Assembly: GCF_030848805.1 (NCBI RefSeq)
Contig: NC_092362.1
Coordinates: forward strand, 10,520,157-10,584,156
Source: Temnothorax longispinosus
Lineage: Eukaryota > Arthropoda > Insecta > Hymenoptera > Formicidae
Direction of reading: 5' to 3'
Length of the DNA stretch: 64,000 nt
Numbering within the stretch: the stretch's first letter is position 1; each line of letters begins with the position of its first letter. This document shows positions 1 to 9,659 of the stretch, piece by piece. Under the pieces are notes generated by a model. The model was not told the origin of the DNA. It saw only the letters and a program-made list of their open reading frames with translations, and searched no databases. The position numbers and the translations under genes are program-made.

Positions 1-597
1 CGTTTGTTCTTCAATTGGACCTGCAAAATCAACATGCAGGCGACTCCATGGTTTCTTCGATGACTTCCACTGTTCCGTAGGAGTTTTTGCAGGTGCGGAT
101 TGTACTTCCATACATGCTTTATAGTTCTTGACTAATAATTCGATGTCTGTATCAATTCGAGGCCACCATGCGTACGACCGTGCAGCAGCTTTTAGTGCCA
201 CAGATTCCGGGGTGATTTCCATGCAGATATTCGAGGACGATCTGTCTTAAATCTCCCGGTACGATTACTCGAATGCTCCATAATATACATTTCTTGTATA
301 GTGACAGCTCTTGTCGTTTAGTCCAAAACTGCTTAAATTCCAATGTCACTTTTGCAGGCCAGTCTTTTCTTAGCCATTGTTTTACTTGGCGTAGCGTCGG
401 ATCAGTTTTTGTCTGTTCAGCTATCTCTTGTACAGTAATTAGTTTTTTTTATGTGCGTTTTCGATCATCACTTCGCCGAAAATTTTTTCATCTTCTTCGA
501 TCGAGAGGCAAACGTGATAAAATGTCAACGTTTCCATTCTTCTTCCCCGGCCTATACACAAGATCGTAATCGTACGCACTCAGTGTCGTCGCATATC
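1..597 (-). pseudogene. Gypsy-A pol: RNase H tail, tether and integrase zinc-binding region (decayed, runs off window)
   Basis: Read on the minus strand this continues a Ty3/gypsy polyprotein. Next to 597 it gives the end of RNase H and the tether (short runs such as YRPGKK and DILSR). Around 130-350 it gives the integrase zinc-binding domain: HGNHPGI is the HxxxH half, and further left a WWPRID-like stretch leads towards the catalytic core (HVDFAGP near position 20). Frameshifts separate the pieces, for example near 180-200. In the family this protein inserts cDNA into chromosomes. Here it is dead and cut by the window edge. The reading frame continues past the inserted element at 598-1337 into the RT/RNase H block, so both are parts of one copy. 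Family assignment is firm; completeness is unknown because the left end is missing. Confidence 0.8.
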
Positions 598-1337
598 GGT
601 TAGATTCCGATAACCTTGGCGCCTTAATTTGACGATGGTTTCTGGTAGTACTTTTAATGCTGAACAAAAAATTATATAGGTCTTATAGGGCTAACTGCTT
701 TGGTTTTCGAGATATATAGTGTTAAAGTTGGTAAAATTTTAGATTAAGGGCGACCGATTTCAATGACCTTGATATAAATTGTCGATATGAAACGAGGTGC
801 CACACGGGTTTAGAACTTTTCACGCGTAAGAACCCGACGCATGTACTTTGAAGGCACACTATGTGTCTAGTTTGACAATAGTGGAGCCCCCCGCAGGGAC
901 CCCCGCGGAACCTACTGCCTCCACGCATACACTTTCTACGCGAAACGTCGAGGTGTCACGAGGTGTCACTTTTTAATATCTTAACTATTGTCTGCTATAT
1001 AACAAATTATTTCTGTTACAGATATTAAATATTTTTACACAATGCAACTTTTCATACGAAGCGACGAAAGAATAAAACGGGTTTTTAACTTTTCACGCGA
1101 ACCAAGGTTCACCCTCACCCCCCTGCTTGCGGTAGCCCCTCCCCCGCCTACGTGTGTACTACACATAATTGAAGTATTATTTAAAAATTCATATTATTTA
1201 TTTTTAACTTTAACACTGTATATCTTGAAAACCAGAGCGGTTAGCCCTATAAGACCTATATAATTTTTTGTTTAGCGTTAAAAGTACTACCAGAAACCAT
1301 CGTCAAATTTAGGCGCCAGGGTTATTGGAATCTTGCC
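598..1337. mobile_element. 740-bp non-autonomous DNA transposon with long TIRs, inserted in Gypsy-A
   Basis: The element is flanked by an exact 8-bp direct duplication CGCATATC at 590-597 and 1338-1345. Its ends are inverted copies: GGTTAGATTCCGATAACC at the left against GGCAAGATTCCAATAACC read inward from the right. The similarity continues for roughly 110 bp past GGCGCC. No transposase frame is present. The 8-bp duplication fits hAT, P, Merlin or Sola1 types; I cannot decide between them. Removing the insert and one duplication rejoins the gypsy frame (KRYA on both sides). Its inner part (about 850-1105) is repeated at 52650-52900. Confidence 0.85.
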
Positions 1338-1345
1338 CGCATATC

Positions 1346-1995
1346 TCTTTTGTTTGAGGGAGATAATTTCAAGCGTTGCCCTACGAGGGTCGAATATTCC
1401 CAAAAGGGTCTTGTGATCCGTTACGAGCATAAACTTTCTACCTGCTATGTACTGGTAAAAGTGTCGTACTGCTTGTACCAAGGCGAGTGCTTCCCGATCC
1501 AGTTGCGAGTACCTCCTTTGTGTTTGAGACATCGTCTTTGAGAAGAATGCTACTGGATGTTCTTCTCCATCTTCTCCAATGTTGGCCAGGATTGCTCCAA
1601 TTCCAGTCGGCGATGCGTCCGCGGCAACTATTATCGGTCTGGCTTCATCGAAGTGGCACAAAATTGGTGCTGAAATTAGTTGATTTTTTATCTTAATGAA
1701 AGCCTCTTCGTGGACGGTTTTCCACGGCCACGGTGTGTTTTTGTCTAACAATCGATGAAGCGGTTCAGCGATTGTAGCTCTGTCTCTTAGAAATCTTCCG
1801 TAGAAGTTTAATCCTCCTAAGAAAACTTGCAACTCCTTGACGCTTGTGGGCGCTGACATTTTCTTAATAGCGGCGATCTTGCTCTTCAGAGGTTGGATAC
1901 CATGTTTTGAAATTTGATACCAAAGAAACTCCATAGATTTTACGCCAAAATCACACTTTTCCAGATTAATGCGGAGGTTTGCGTTTTCTAGTCGT
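1346..1995 (-). pseudogene. Gypsy-A pol: reverse transcriptase thumb and RNase H
   Basis: A nearly continuous minus-strand frame covers the RT thumb/connection and RNase H. Visible motifs are FLGGLNFYGRFLRD (connection), AADASPTGIGAILA (first RNase H aspartate), SQLDREALALVQAVRHF (catalytic Glu region) and VTDHKTLLGIF (DHK). In the family this part copies element RNA and removes the RNA strand of the hybrid. The frame is closed at 1345 by the TIR element and at 1996 by a TTAA-flanked element. Across the second joint it continues into the RT palm at 3013-3268. The open frame suggests fairly recent loss, but the gene is split and cannot make a full protein. Confidence 0.88.
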
Positions 1996-1999
1996 TTAA

Positions 2000-3012
2000 G
2001 GGCTTACACCTGAGTAAAGTGACCATATTTTGGGAATTTTTTTCTCAGGAAATAATTGCTTTATTCAAAAACTTTTTTTTCTATTAAAAAGAGCATGTAT
2101 TCTAGTACGTTTGTGAATTTTTTAATTAAAATTTATCTACAATAAATATTGTTTATTGGCGTCAGCGTAAGCCCCGTTTTTTTGCGGTGTTCACCATTTT
2201 GGGTTGTCACGTCATCTGGAACAAAAATATGCATTAAATTCCTAATTAGTGATATAGAAGACAGTTAGCTACGAACCAAAAAAAATTAAAAAAAAAATTG
2301 AAAAATGGCGGCTGTTTGAAATTTGAAGTCAATTTTTGACTTATTTTTTCGAGTTACCAATGCATTTTTTAAACATTTGTAACAAAAAATTTATAAAAGT
2401 TTGATCGTAGCTAATTAGACAAAGCATCCAAGAATATCGTGTCCAAATTTCAAAAAGATCTATCGATCCGTTCTCGAGATATCGTGAACACCGTTTTTTA
2501 AAACCATGTTTCGAGAAAAACGCGTTTAAAGTTTGAGAAGAGATTTGGATATCATTAATTGTTTATAATGCTATAACTTGAAAACGACTCGTCTTACGAA
2601 AAAAATGCAAAAGACAAAAAAGTTTTATTTTGACTCGAAAATATTAATAATAATTTTAAAAAAATTTTTTTTGTTAATTAACAATGAAATTGTTTGAAAA
2701 AAATTTTTTTTTTTAATTTTATCTTTAGTCGGCGATTCCGGGGCCATATAAAAGTCCTTCGATGACGGCTTAAGGAGAGGCTTCTCGAAGGACACGAAGT
2801 CCTGAAAGGAGAGAGCTATCTCGCGATACCGGCGAAAAAGGCGCGACACCGCTACGCTCCGCTCCGCCCCGCTTCAGTAAAACTTCCGCAACTTCTACAA
2901 TTCTTTGAATTTCTTAATAATATTTTAACACAACATTTTTGAAACTATATATTTTCAAGAAATGCAATAAAAAAAGATCGATTTTTTCAAAATTCTACTC
3001 AGGTGTAAGCCC
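2000..3012. mobile_element. TTAA-flanked DNA transposon, 1013 bp, inserted in Gypsy-A RT
   Basis: The ends are a perfect 17-bp inverted repeat, GGGCTTACACCTGAGTA, flanked on both sides by TTAA (1996-1999 and 3013-3016). TTAA targets are known for piggyBac and Kolobok elements. The GGG start is unlike the usual CCC of piggyBac, so Kolobok-like is possible. The interior is AT-rich with poly-A/T runs and a short GC-rich patch near 2840-2870. I see no transposase. Removing it with one TTAA restores the gypsy RT frame. Confidence 0.85.
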
Positions 3013-3016
3013 TTAA

Positions 3017-3268
3017 GCACTTCGCGTAGTCTCGGTCATGCTCTTCTTTCGTTCTTCCTTGGATCATGATATTATCGAGGTAGATTACAATTCCTTCAAT
3101 TCCTTGTAATCTAGATGCCATGACCTTCAGGAAAATACGCGGAGCAATGTTAAGTTAATCGAGGAGTACGTTACGTTAAACAGTCCGAGAGGGTACTAAT
3201 CGTGAGTATTTTTGAAGTTTCTTCGTCAACGTGTAACTGTTTATACGCGTTTCTTAAGTCAATCTGTG
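3017..3268 (-). pseudogene. Gypsy-A pol: RT palm fragment
   Basis: Minus-strand translation gives the RT palm: SQIDLRNAYKQL (motif A region) near 3268, then a damaged motif B zone with stops near 3150-3190, then IVIYLDNIMI (the YxDD motif, here YLDN) near 3085, and EEHDRDYAKCL towards 3020. The change of the second aspartate of YxDD to Asn would inactivate the enzyme. The fragment starts abruptly where palindromic repeat sequence begins. The missing N-terminal half of RT is found on the same strand at 16076-16394, which suggests one element split by a large insertion. Confidence 0.75.
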
Positions 3269-3537
3269 AAAGTAATTTATATCACATGTGCGTCGAAAAT
3301 GGCCCATTTCTTGCGCGCCTACACGAAATAACCAATTGCACACACAAGAAATTTCTCACTATATTTACGCACGTGTACGGGAAATCTCACTAGAATAGTT
3401 ATTTGTGTAACAAGTGAGGTAAGATGAAAATTCCCGGGTGCGGAGTTTACGCACGAGCCTTCGGCTCGTGCGTAAACTCCGCACCCGGGAATTTTCATCT
3501 TTACACACGGCTTACACTCCCTATTTTATGTTGCAAG
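3269..3537. repeat. Palindromic repeat cluster with an 81-bp near-perfect hairpin
   Basis: Between the gypsy fragment and the P-type element lies sequence of a dispersed palindromic family. The edge TATATCACATGTGCGT with AATGGCCCATT sits at 3270-3310. The edge AGAATAGTTATTTGTGTAAC sits at about 3391-3411. A hairpin at 3421-3501 has arms of about 39 bp (AAGATGAAAATTCCCGGG at one foot and its complement at the other) around a tiny TTC-type loop. Related pieces lie at 15920-16100 and 51790-51986. No coding potential. Confidence 0.75.
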
Positions 3538-3801
3538 CAGGGGTTACAAACTCCTATTGTTCTCGCGGTACCAGTGTTTGCAGCGCTCTCACTGAGTGAC
3601 AGGACTCACGGACGAGAACTAAAGCGCATAGTGTGAGTGTGCGGCCATATTGAAAAAGTACGTATAGATACGTGTTACGCAAATACCGGATCAGAGACCT
3701 CAGAGACTGTCAGAGACGAAAGTTCTATTTTTCACAGCAGAATTTGGTGAAAGCGAGAACTTATAGTACGATCCCGTGCGGTAAAACACAAATTAGTGAA
3801 A

Positions 3802-4626
3802 ATGGTGAGAGCGTGTTGTGTGCTCAACTGCACATCGACAGGCACTATGCCATCGCACACTTTCCCAAAAAATCCAGAAATGCGTGATAAGTGGATGGCA
3901 AATTTAGTCTTGAAACCGCATAAAGAAGATGACATCTGTAAATTGCGAGTGTGTTACAAACATTTCAAAGAAACTGACTACACCGGTAGTTGTACACTTC
4001 GCAGGTTAGTTCGGGCTGCTGTTCCCTTCATGGAAATATGCGAAAGAATATGCGAAGAAGAAACAAACACTGTGGAACACTCGGTGGAACATGAACAAAA
4101 CACACAGCAAGAGACTATGACAGTCTTACAAGAGAATATTGAACAATTACAAATTGATATGGAAAAATTGTGTGAACAGCAAGAGGAACATCAAGAGAAT
4201 GTACAAATTGATATGAGAAAATTGTGTGAACAGCAAGAGAAACATCAAGAGAATGTACAAAAGGACATTACAAAATTGTCTCAAATGCAAACGCAAGATC
4301 ATGATCAGCTGCAAGAAATTGTAAAAGAACTGGGATCGTTAAGAGCACAAATAGAACAAAATTCACAAGCAAGAAGACCTAACCTTGCAGAAGTAACACG
4401 AAAGAAGAATTTATCCTCAGTGGCAAGGAAATTGTATGAAAATAATGTCAAACTGCAAGCGCAGAGGAGACGAATGAAAAGAGTTATTAAGAAGATGAAA
4501 GAACAAAATGTAAATAATGTAAATAATAAAATAACATTAGATAAAGGTCAAGATGATAATAAGACAAGAAAAATACGAGAAGACTTCATAAATATGATGT
4601 TGAGAAATAATGATGTTTCACCTCAG
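3802..4626 (+). CDS. P-type transposase exon 1: THAP domain plus coiled coil
   Basis: The start is the ATG at 3802 (MVRACCVLNC). Residues 1 to about 90 form a THAP DNA-binding domain: CCVLNC supplies the first two zinc cysteines, and CYKHF supplies the later Cys and His, with basic residues between. In P-type transposases this domain binds sub-terminal sites of the element. It is followed by Gln/Glu-rich repeats (about residues 100-190; LCEQQEEHQENVQ occurs twice in near-identical form), likely a coiled coil for oligomerisation, then a Lys/Arg-rich stretch. The exon ends SPQ at a good donor (CAG|GTAACA); unspliced reading stops at 4635. The exon is 825 nt, phase 0, and joins exon 2 without shift. 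Splicing is inferred from sequence only. Confidence 0.8.
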
Positions 4627-5078
4627 GTAACATAATTCGTCTCTATTAAACCTTCCACAACATATTTAAATATTCGATAATAATGCCTTTAATGCCTATG
4701 TTTGATTTTTATTGCTTTGTATATACATATATATACACATACATTACATTACATATATATACATATACATTAGTATAATATCTTTTTATATACCTCAGTT
4801 AATATAAATATTATTATATATACATTTTATAACTATTAGCATTTATATAAATAATGAAATATTAGAATGAGTACTTGTGACTTGTATCACTTGTATGAAA
4901 TTTACATTTATCATGCAAAAATAGAGTGCACATACTTGACATTTAATTTTATTTCTATATTTTATATATATATAATTTAATGTGTATATATTTTCAATAT
5001 ATATTTTTATATATAGTGTATATATTTCTTCTTATATTGTTTTTACATTTTACATTTTGTTGTATTATTTTTACATAG

Positions 5079-5205
5079 GCAAGACGATATACAATAGAGG
5101 ATAAAATATTTTGCTTAGGCATTTATCATAGATCCCGTTCTTCTTATAATTACATATCCAAATATTTATTGTGTCCTTCCTACAATACTCTAAACACACA
5201 ATTAA
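5079..5205 (+). CDS. P-type transposase exon 2, 5' half (before the TTAA insert)
   Basis: The acceptor TTTTTACATAG ends at 5078. The frame then reads ARRYTIEDKIFCLGIYHRS and continues with LCPSYNTLNTQ, which resembles the HTH-like segment between the THAP and catalytic domains of P/THAP9 transposases. The frame is cut at 5205 by a TTAA-flanked insert and resumes at 6080 in the same phase. As it stands, translation would enter the insert and stop. Confidence 0.72.
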
Positions 5206-6075
5206 GGGGCACAACTAGTGTGACACTTTTGAAAAATCGATTTTTTTTTTGCATTTTTCGATAGTCTATAGCTTCAAGAATAACATACTAAAATTTTAAG
5301 AGTGGATCTCAAATAGTTTTTGAACGGCAGCCTTTTAAAGAGTAGCTGCTCGTCGGTCAGAAACGTGCATAAGCTTCGAAAGAGGGTCGATTAGCTCGAA
5401 GGAAAGCTTCAGCAACCCAGCAGGTACTTTCTTGAGGAAGAGGAAGGTGAATTATATGGGCCTGGAATAGCAGATTAGCTGTAAGTATGATATTTCTCCA
5501 TCAAACAATGAAATCAATATTTTTATCTAAACGCGTTTTTCTCAAAACGACATTTTTCAAATTTGCTGCAGTTCTAACTCGAATACAAATCATCCGATCG
5601 ACTTGAATTTTTTTGGAGCGTGTTTAGTATTTGTTTTTCTATACAATGACCTTCCAGTTTTTTTATTGGATGAAAAATGTCAATTTGCCATGCAAAAAAC
5701 CGCGAAATTTTTAAGCGTAATTTGAACTTTTTTTTCAAAACTCCGCCATTTTGTTGGATTTTAATTTTTTTTCATAATCCTAGGTCATTGTACGGGAAAT
5801 ACCTTCTAGTTTAACGGACATTTTTTTTTTTTTATTTCAGGCACTCTGAAGGCCGCAATCACTGCAGCAGTGGGAGAACGTTTTTTTTTTGGAGACTCGG
5901 GAGATGACACATAAGTCGCTGAAAATTGATTATTTTCATACAAAAAAATTACTGCACATAGATCATTTATACACAAATATATTCTCAAAATTTCAAAACA
6001 TTCGATGCAATACTTTTCTTTTAATAAATTCCCGAAAATCACCTTTTTTTTGGGCAGTCACACTAGTTGTGCCCC
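5206..6075. mobile_element. TTAA-flanked miniature transposon, 870 bp, inside P-type transposase exon 2
   Basis: The inverted ends GGGGCACAACTAGTGTGAC are perfect over 19 bp and are flanked by TTAA at 5202-5205 and 6076-6079. The interior is AT-rich with long T runs and no recognisable transposase. The target duplication and termini resemble in style those of the element at 2000-3012, but the TIR sequences differ. Clean TTAA-type excision would restore the host element's exon in frame (CAA TTA AAT CGC). Confidence 0.88.
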
Positions 6076-6079
6076 TTAA

Positions 6080-6526
6080 ATCGCATTTCGATCGATACTG
6101 GGTGTAACAACGTTATTCGAAAATATCTCACATCAATTGCAAAGAAGATGGATCCGAAAGACTTATATATTGTACTTGCTTGGGATGAAATGGCTATTCA
6201 ACCCGCTGTTAAATATGAAATTAAAAGCGACAAAATCGTCGGATTTGAAGATTGGGGGATGAGACGAACACGAAGATTTGCAGACCACGCTATTGCATTC
6301 TACATCAGGTGTCTAGCATCTGGTAATAAAATGCCTATTGGGTATGGCTTCTGTAATAGCGCAACAACGTCTATTCAACTTTCGAGATGTATAAAGGAAT
6401 GGCTTCAACATCTGCAAAAATGTGGTTTTAAGACCGTAGCAACTGTTTGTGACCAAGGAGGACCGAATATTGCAGCAATAAACACATTAATTGCAGAAAC
6501 ACGTGCACAACATTTAAAACATAATA
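6080..6526 (+). CDS. P-type transposase exon 2, 3' half: start of catalytic domain
   Basis: Continues from 5205 in frame. LAWDEMAIQPAVKYE carries the first catalytic aspartate region of the P/THAP9 RNase H-like fold (DEM). VCDQGGPN further on matches the conserved second acidic site (CDQG). IPIGYGFC-like and GFKTVATV strands lie between. The exon ends after CATAATA at a strong donor (GTAAGTAT, 6527). The 126-bp intron is a multiple of three and contains no stop in this frame, so an unspliced reading stays open. Confidence 0.82.
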
Positions 6527-6652
6527 GTAAGTATATTGTGTGTATATATGTATATATTGTGTATATATTGTGTGCGGGTACACACATTATATTTACAAAG
6601 TTTACTAATTATTATATAATATGTACATACAACACTGGTTATCTTTTTTCAG

Positions 6653-7006
6653 AAACGCTGCCGATAGAGAATACATTTTATGTGGGGCATGATTGTATTG
6701 TGCTTTTATACGATTACGTACATCTTCAAAAAGGTGTACGTAATAATCTCTTAACCAAAGATTTACTTCTGAATAAAGATGCCGAATATTCTGAGCGTGA
6801 AGGCCAATGCGCTTCTTGGGACGATATAACAACAGCATATGCAATTGATCAAAAGTGTTTTCAACATCGGCGGAAGATGAAAAAATTAACAGACAGTCAT
6901 ATTCGTCCGAATTTAATTCCCAAAATGAAAGTGAAGTTTGCAGTACAAGTCCTGAGCCATACTGTAGCGGACTTTATAGACATGATACTTACTTTGAATA
7001 AAGACG
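6653..7006 (+). CDS. P-type transposase exon 3
   Basis: The acceptor TTTTTTCAG ends at 6652 and restores the codon AAA. The exon reads through YVGHDCIVLLYDYVHLQKGVRNN; in P-type transposases this region (DxxHLxKxxRNN) carries the conserved D/H segment before the GTP-binding insertion. It continues through ATTAYAID-like sequence and RPNLIPKMKVKFAVQVLSHTVADF, typical of the family. Donor G|GTAAGAAT at 7007. Frame kept. Confidence 0.82.
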
Positions 7007-7094
7007 GTAAGAATAATTATTTAGTTTGTGTAAAACAGATACCTTTATATTATAAAACATAATGTGTTACTAACATGTTATTTTTTTATAACAG

Positions 7095-7780
7095 GTATCG
7101 TACAAACAAACAATGAAACAATGCATTTATCAAAAAATGCCGCTGCAACAGCAGAAGCACTATTCTTCTTTGACAGCCTTTTTGACTCCTTCAATGGAAA
7201 TAGTGAGCAAGGACTTAGTAGTATTATCACACAAAATAGTGGACATTTAAAATTTTGGCAAGAAGCATTGCATAAACTAAGAAAGATGGAATATGTTGAG
7301 AAAAAAAGTTACAAATCTTTAACGAGAAATAAGCCTAAGTGTTTGGTAAACTGGAGGCAAACGATACAAGGTGCAAAATGTTTATGGCAAATGCTCCAGG
7401 CATGCGGATTTACCTCACTTAATTTAAAATATTTAAATCAAGATCATGTAGAGAATTTCTTTAGTCAAATTAGAAATCATGGACATCAAAACACAAATCC
7501 TACACCATACTTATTCAGCACATCGTTTAAAGCACTATTAACATGTAATCTGACGTCAAAGCATTCTATATCAGCAAATTGTACAGTAGACAAAGAAAGC
7601 TTTTTACCATTATTGGCCTTAATACGTACAGAAGAAATTGAAAGTTTAGAAGAAAACGAAATAAATGTAGAGTGTGATGAAGCTGCTGTTCCAGACAAAT
7701 CTGATGAATCACATACTTTGTACATAGATACGAGAAAGATCATTAATATTGTTAAGAAGAAGAAAAATGGAATGTGCTGA
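7095..7780 (+). CDS. P-type transposase exon 4: C-terminal catalytic part and tail
   Basis: The acceptor ATAACAG ends at 7094. The exon holds the last part of the transposase, including LNQDHVENFFSQIRNHG, the strongly conserved (D/Q)xxENxFxxIR segment with the final catalytic glutamate region of P/THAP9 proteins. NPTPYLFSTSFKALL follows, then an acidic tail. The stop is at 7778. Adding exons 1-4 without the TTAA insert gives exactly 813 codons (812 aa), within the family range. The end may be a frameshift: an overlapping frame starts at 7767 beside an A-run. Confidence 0.82.
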
Positions 7781-8126
7781 ATGTATTGCAATAATGGAAA
7801 ACGAAAAAACTACACAAATGCTGGACTACGCTATAAACATTGCTGAAAATCGATTTTCTGATTTCTGTTATGAAACAAAAGTCAAATATAAGCTTGTACA
7901 AATATTTCGTAAAACGGCATTTTCCACAAAATATTTTCACTGCACTGATGTACAAAACACTATACTCAGTATTCTTGCACATCATTTTATTATAGAATGG
8001 TGTAATATAATAAATAAAATCCTGCGGGGACAAATAAAAGATGACTCCAACAAAACTTACATGTATTATCAGGCACATAGGATGTCAATGAAATATTGCA
8101 GAAAGAAAGGTAAAAAAAAACGATAA
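7767..8126 (+). CDS. Overlapping C-terminal ORF of the P-type element
   Basis: This 119-codon frame starts at an ATG inside the end of exon 4, one frame away, next to an AAGAAGAAGAAAAATGG run. It begins MECAECIAIMENEK, with a CxxC, and is rich in aromatic and Cys residues. Length and composition suggest it is the true C-terminus of the transposase displaced by a one-base slip in the A-run. It could also be a small second product. I do not recognise a domain. Confidence 0.5.
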   Translation: MECAECIAIMENEKTTQMLDYAINIAENRFSDFCYETKVKYKLVQIFRKTAFSTKYFHCTDVQNTILSILAHHFIIEWCNIINKILRGQIKDDSNKTYMYYQAHRMSMKYCRKKGKKKR

Positions 8127-8277
8127 CCTTTTACACATATTTTTAAATTATTTTTACAGCATATATTAAAATAAAATTTCAATATATATACAATTTTTTT
8201 TGTTACAGTGTCTCCTGGAAGAACCACTTCATAAAAACATAAAAAGAACAAATAGGAAAAAATGTTCTCTATTTTCT

Positions 8278-8280
<3 letters not shown>

Positions 8281-8346
<66 letters not shown>
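8281..8346. repeat. (CA)n microsatellite in P-type element 3' region
   Basis: An uninterrupted ACAC run of about 64 bp lies between the transposase gene and the right TIR. Short AT arrays follow at 8530-8570. Peptides made of alternating Cys/Val here are artefacts. Confidence 0.95.
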
Positions 8347-8347
<1 letters not shown>

Positions 8348-8751
8348 TATATTGTTGAGAATACAAAATATACATGCATATATACATATTGATTACTAAT
8401 TTTTATAATATATATATTTTATAATAAACGATTATGATATTTAAGAACAAAACGATGTGTAATACGTTTCTTTCTTTTCCTTTGTAGCTAAACAAGTAAA
8501 ATGTTAATATTTAATACGTATAAAGCGTGCATATATATATATATAAAGATATATATATATATATATATCTGCGGACAGCAGCGTGCGTATAGCGTTCATC
8601 CATCTCACTCACTCGCGCAGGAAACTTTTATCTCTCTCTCACTCGCACTCACTCACACTATGCGCTTTAGTTCGCGTCCATGAGCCCTGTCACTCAGTGA
8701 GGGCGCTGCAAACACTGGTACCGCGAGAACAATAGGAGTTTGTAACCCCTG

Positions 8752-9165
8752 GAAAGCTGTAGAGAAGACGAAGTGCCGGCTCCTGTCGGAGCGCCGGCTT
8801 ATATACCTCGGCGCGGCAGGTTCGTTGGAAGGGAGGCCGGCTCTCGAGCGGGCCGCGTGGGGGTGCTGACGCGTGCTCGCTTTTCGGCTCGGATCGGCTC
8901 CTTCCGTCGTTTCCGAACTTGTAGCTAATTTTGCGCGAGAGGCAAAGGAAGCGTAGATCGCAGTATATGTAACGGTTAGATATACGTTTTTACAACAATA
9001 GATTGCGGGAATCCCGAACATTCTATTAATTATATTTATTATTTATACTATGTAGGAAAGTTTCATGTTTGTATATATCAATTAAAATTTCAAATAAACT
9101 TTTATGTAATTCCCCTGGTAATTTCATAAAATTAATATTTTCATCAAATTAAACTGCCAAATACG
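8752..9165. other. GC-rich then AT-rich spacer, no gene seen
   Basis: Directly right of the P-type element is about 200 bp of CpG-rich sequence (8760-8950), followed by AT-rich DNA. I see no conserved frame. The CpG-rich patch could be part of an LTR or an old promoter, but nothing in it is diagnostic. Confidence 0.4.
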
Positions 9166-9480
9166 GTCAGGCTGAATTTTGTTCACCTATATAGTAACAA
9201 TTTTTCGTGTGAATTTTAAAACTATATTCTTTTGCTTCGTCAACTACACGCGCCGTACTTTTAATCTTGAAACGCAGTCTGAAACTGAAACGTACAATCA
9301 CATAATTAAATTGATAATCAATTTAACAATACCGATACTATACCCATCTTTACACACACCGCAAAGAATGTTACAAAAATATTTTAAATTTACAGTTTAT
9401 AAAATTATTGATTATAATTTTTATTTTTCTTTAAATTTTAATTAATATCTAATATTTTTAATTTCAGTTTATAAAATTAA
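9166..9480. repeat. Half copy of the palindromic family best seen at 12799-13312
   Basis: The ordered blocks TTTTCGTGTGAATTTT, ACACGCGCCG and CTTGAAACGCAGTCT, then TTTAACAATACCGATACTA, match the left arm of the 12799-13312 palindrome with substitutions. Only one arm is evident here. No coding potential. Confidence 0.5.
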
Positions 9481-9659
9481 TTTTTATTTTATTATTAATT
9501 TCTTAAATTTTAATTTATTAATTTAATCAAGAAATATATTTTTCACGTATTGATTGATATCTTTCGGGAGGTCGTATCTTACACAATTCGAGGTCGATTT
9601 TACACAATTTCCGGTTTTTCTGCTTAAACGCTCAGTCAGGCAACCCCGAAGCTAAGTGT

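Larger units (their letters stand above)
3538..8751 (+). mobile_element. P-element-type (THAP/transposase) DNA transposon, about 5.2 kb
   Basis: The ends are inverted repeats of at least 100 bp, starting CAGGGGTTACAAACTCC at 3538 and closing with its complement at 8751; they stay similar as far as GCGCATAGTGTGAGTG. Inside is a spliced plus-strand gene with an N-terminal THAP domain and a P/THAP9-like RNase H-fold transposase. P elements usually make an 8-bp target duplication. The 8 bases outside the two ends (GTTGCAAG, GAAAGCTG) do not match, so one flank may have been rearranged. The only large defect is a TTAA-flanked insert in exon 2. Confidence 0.85.

Noticed and set aside
8653..9021. 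122-codon minus-strand frame
   Set aside because: Half of it is the P-type element TIR and the rest a CpG-rich patch; not a gene.
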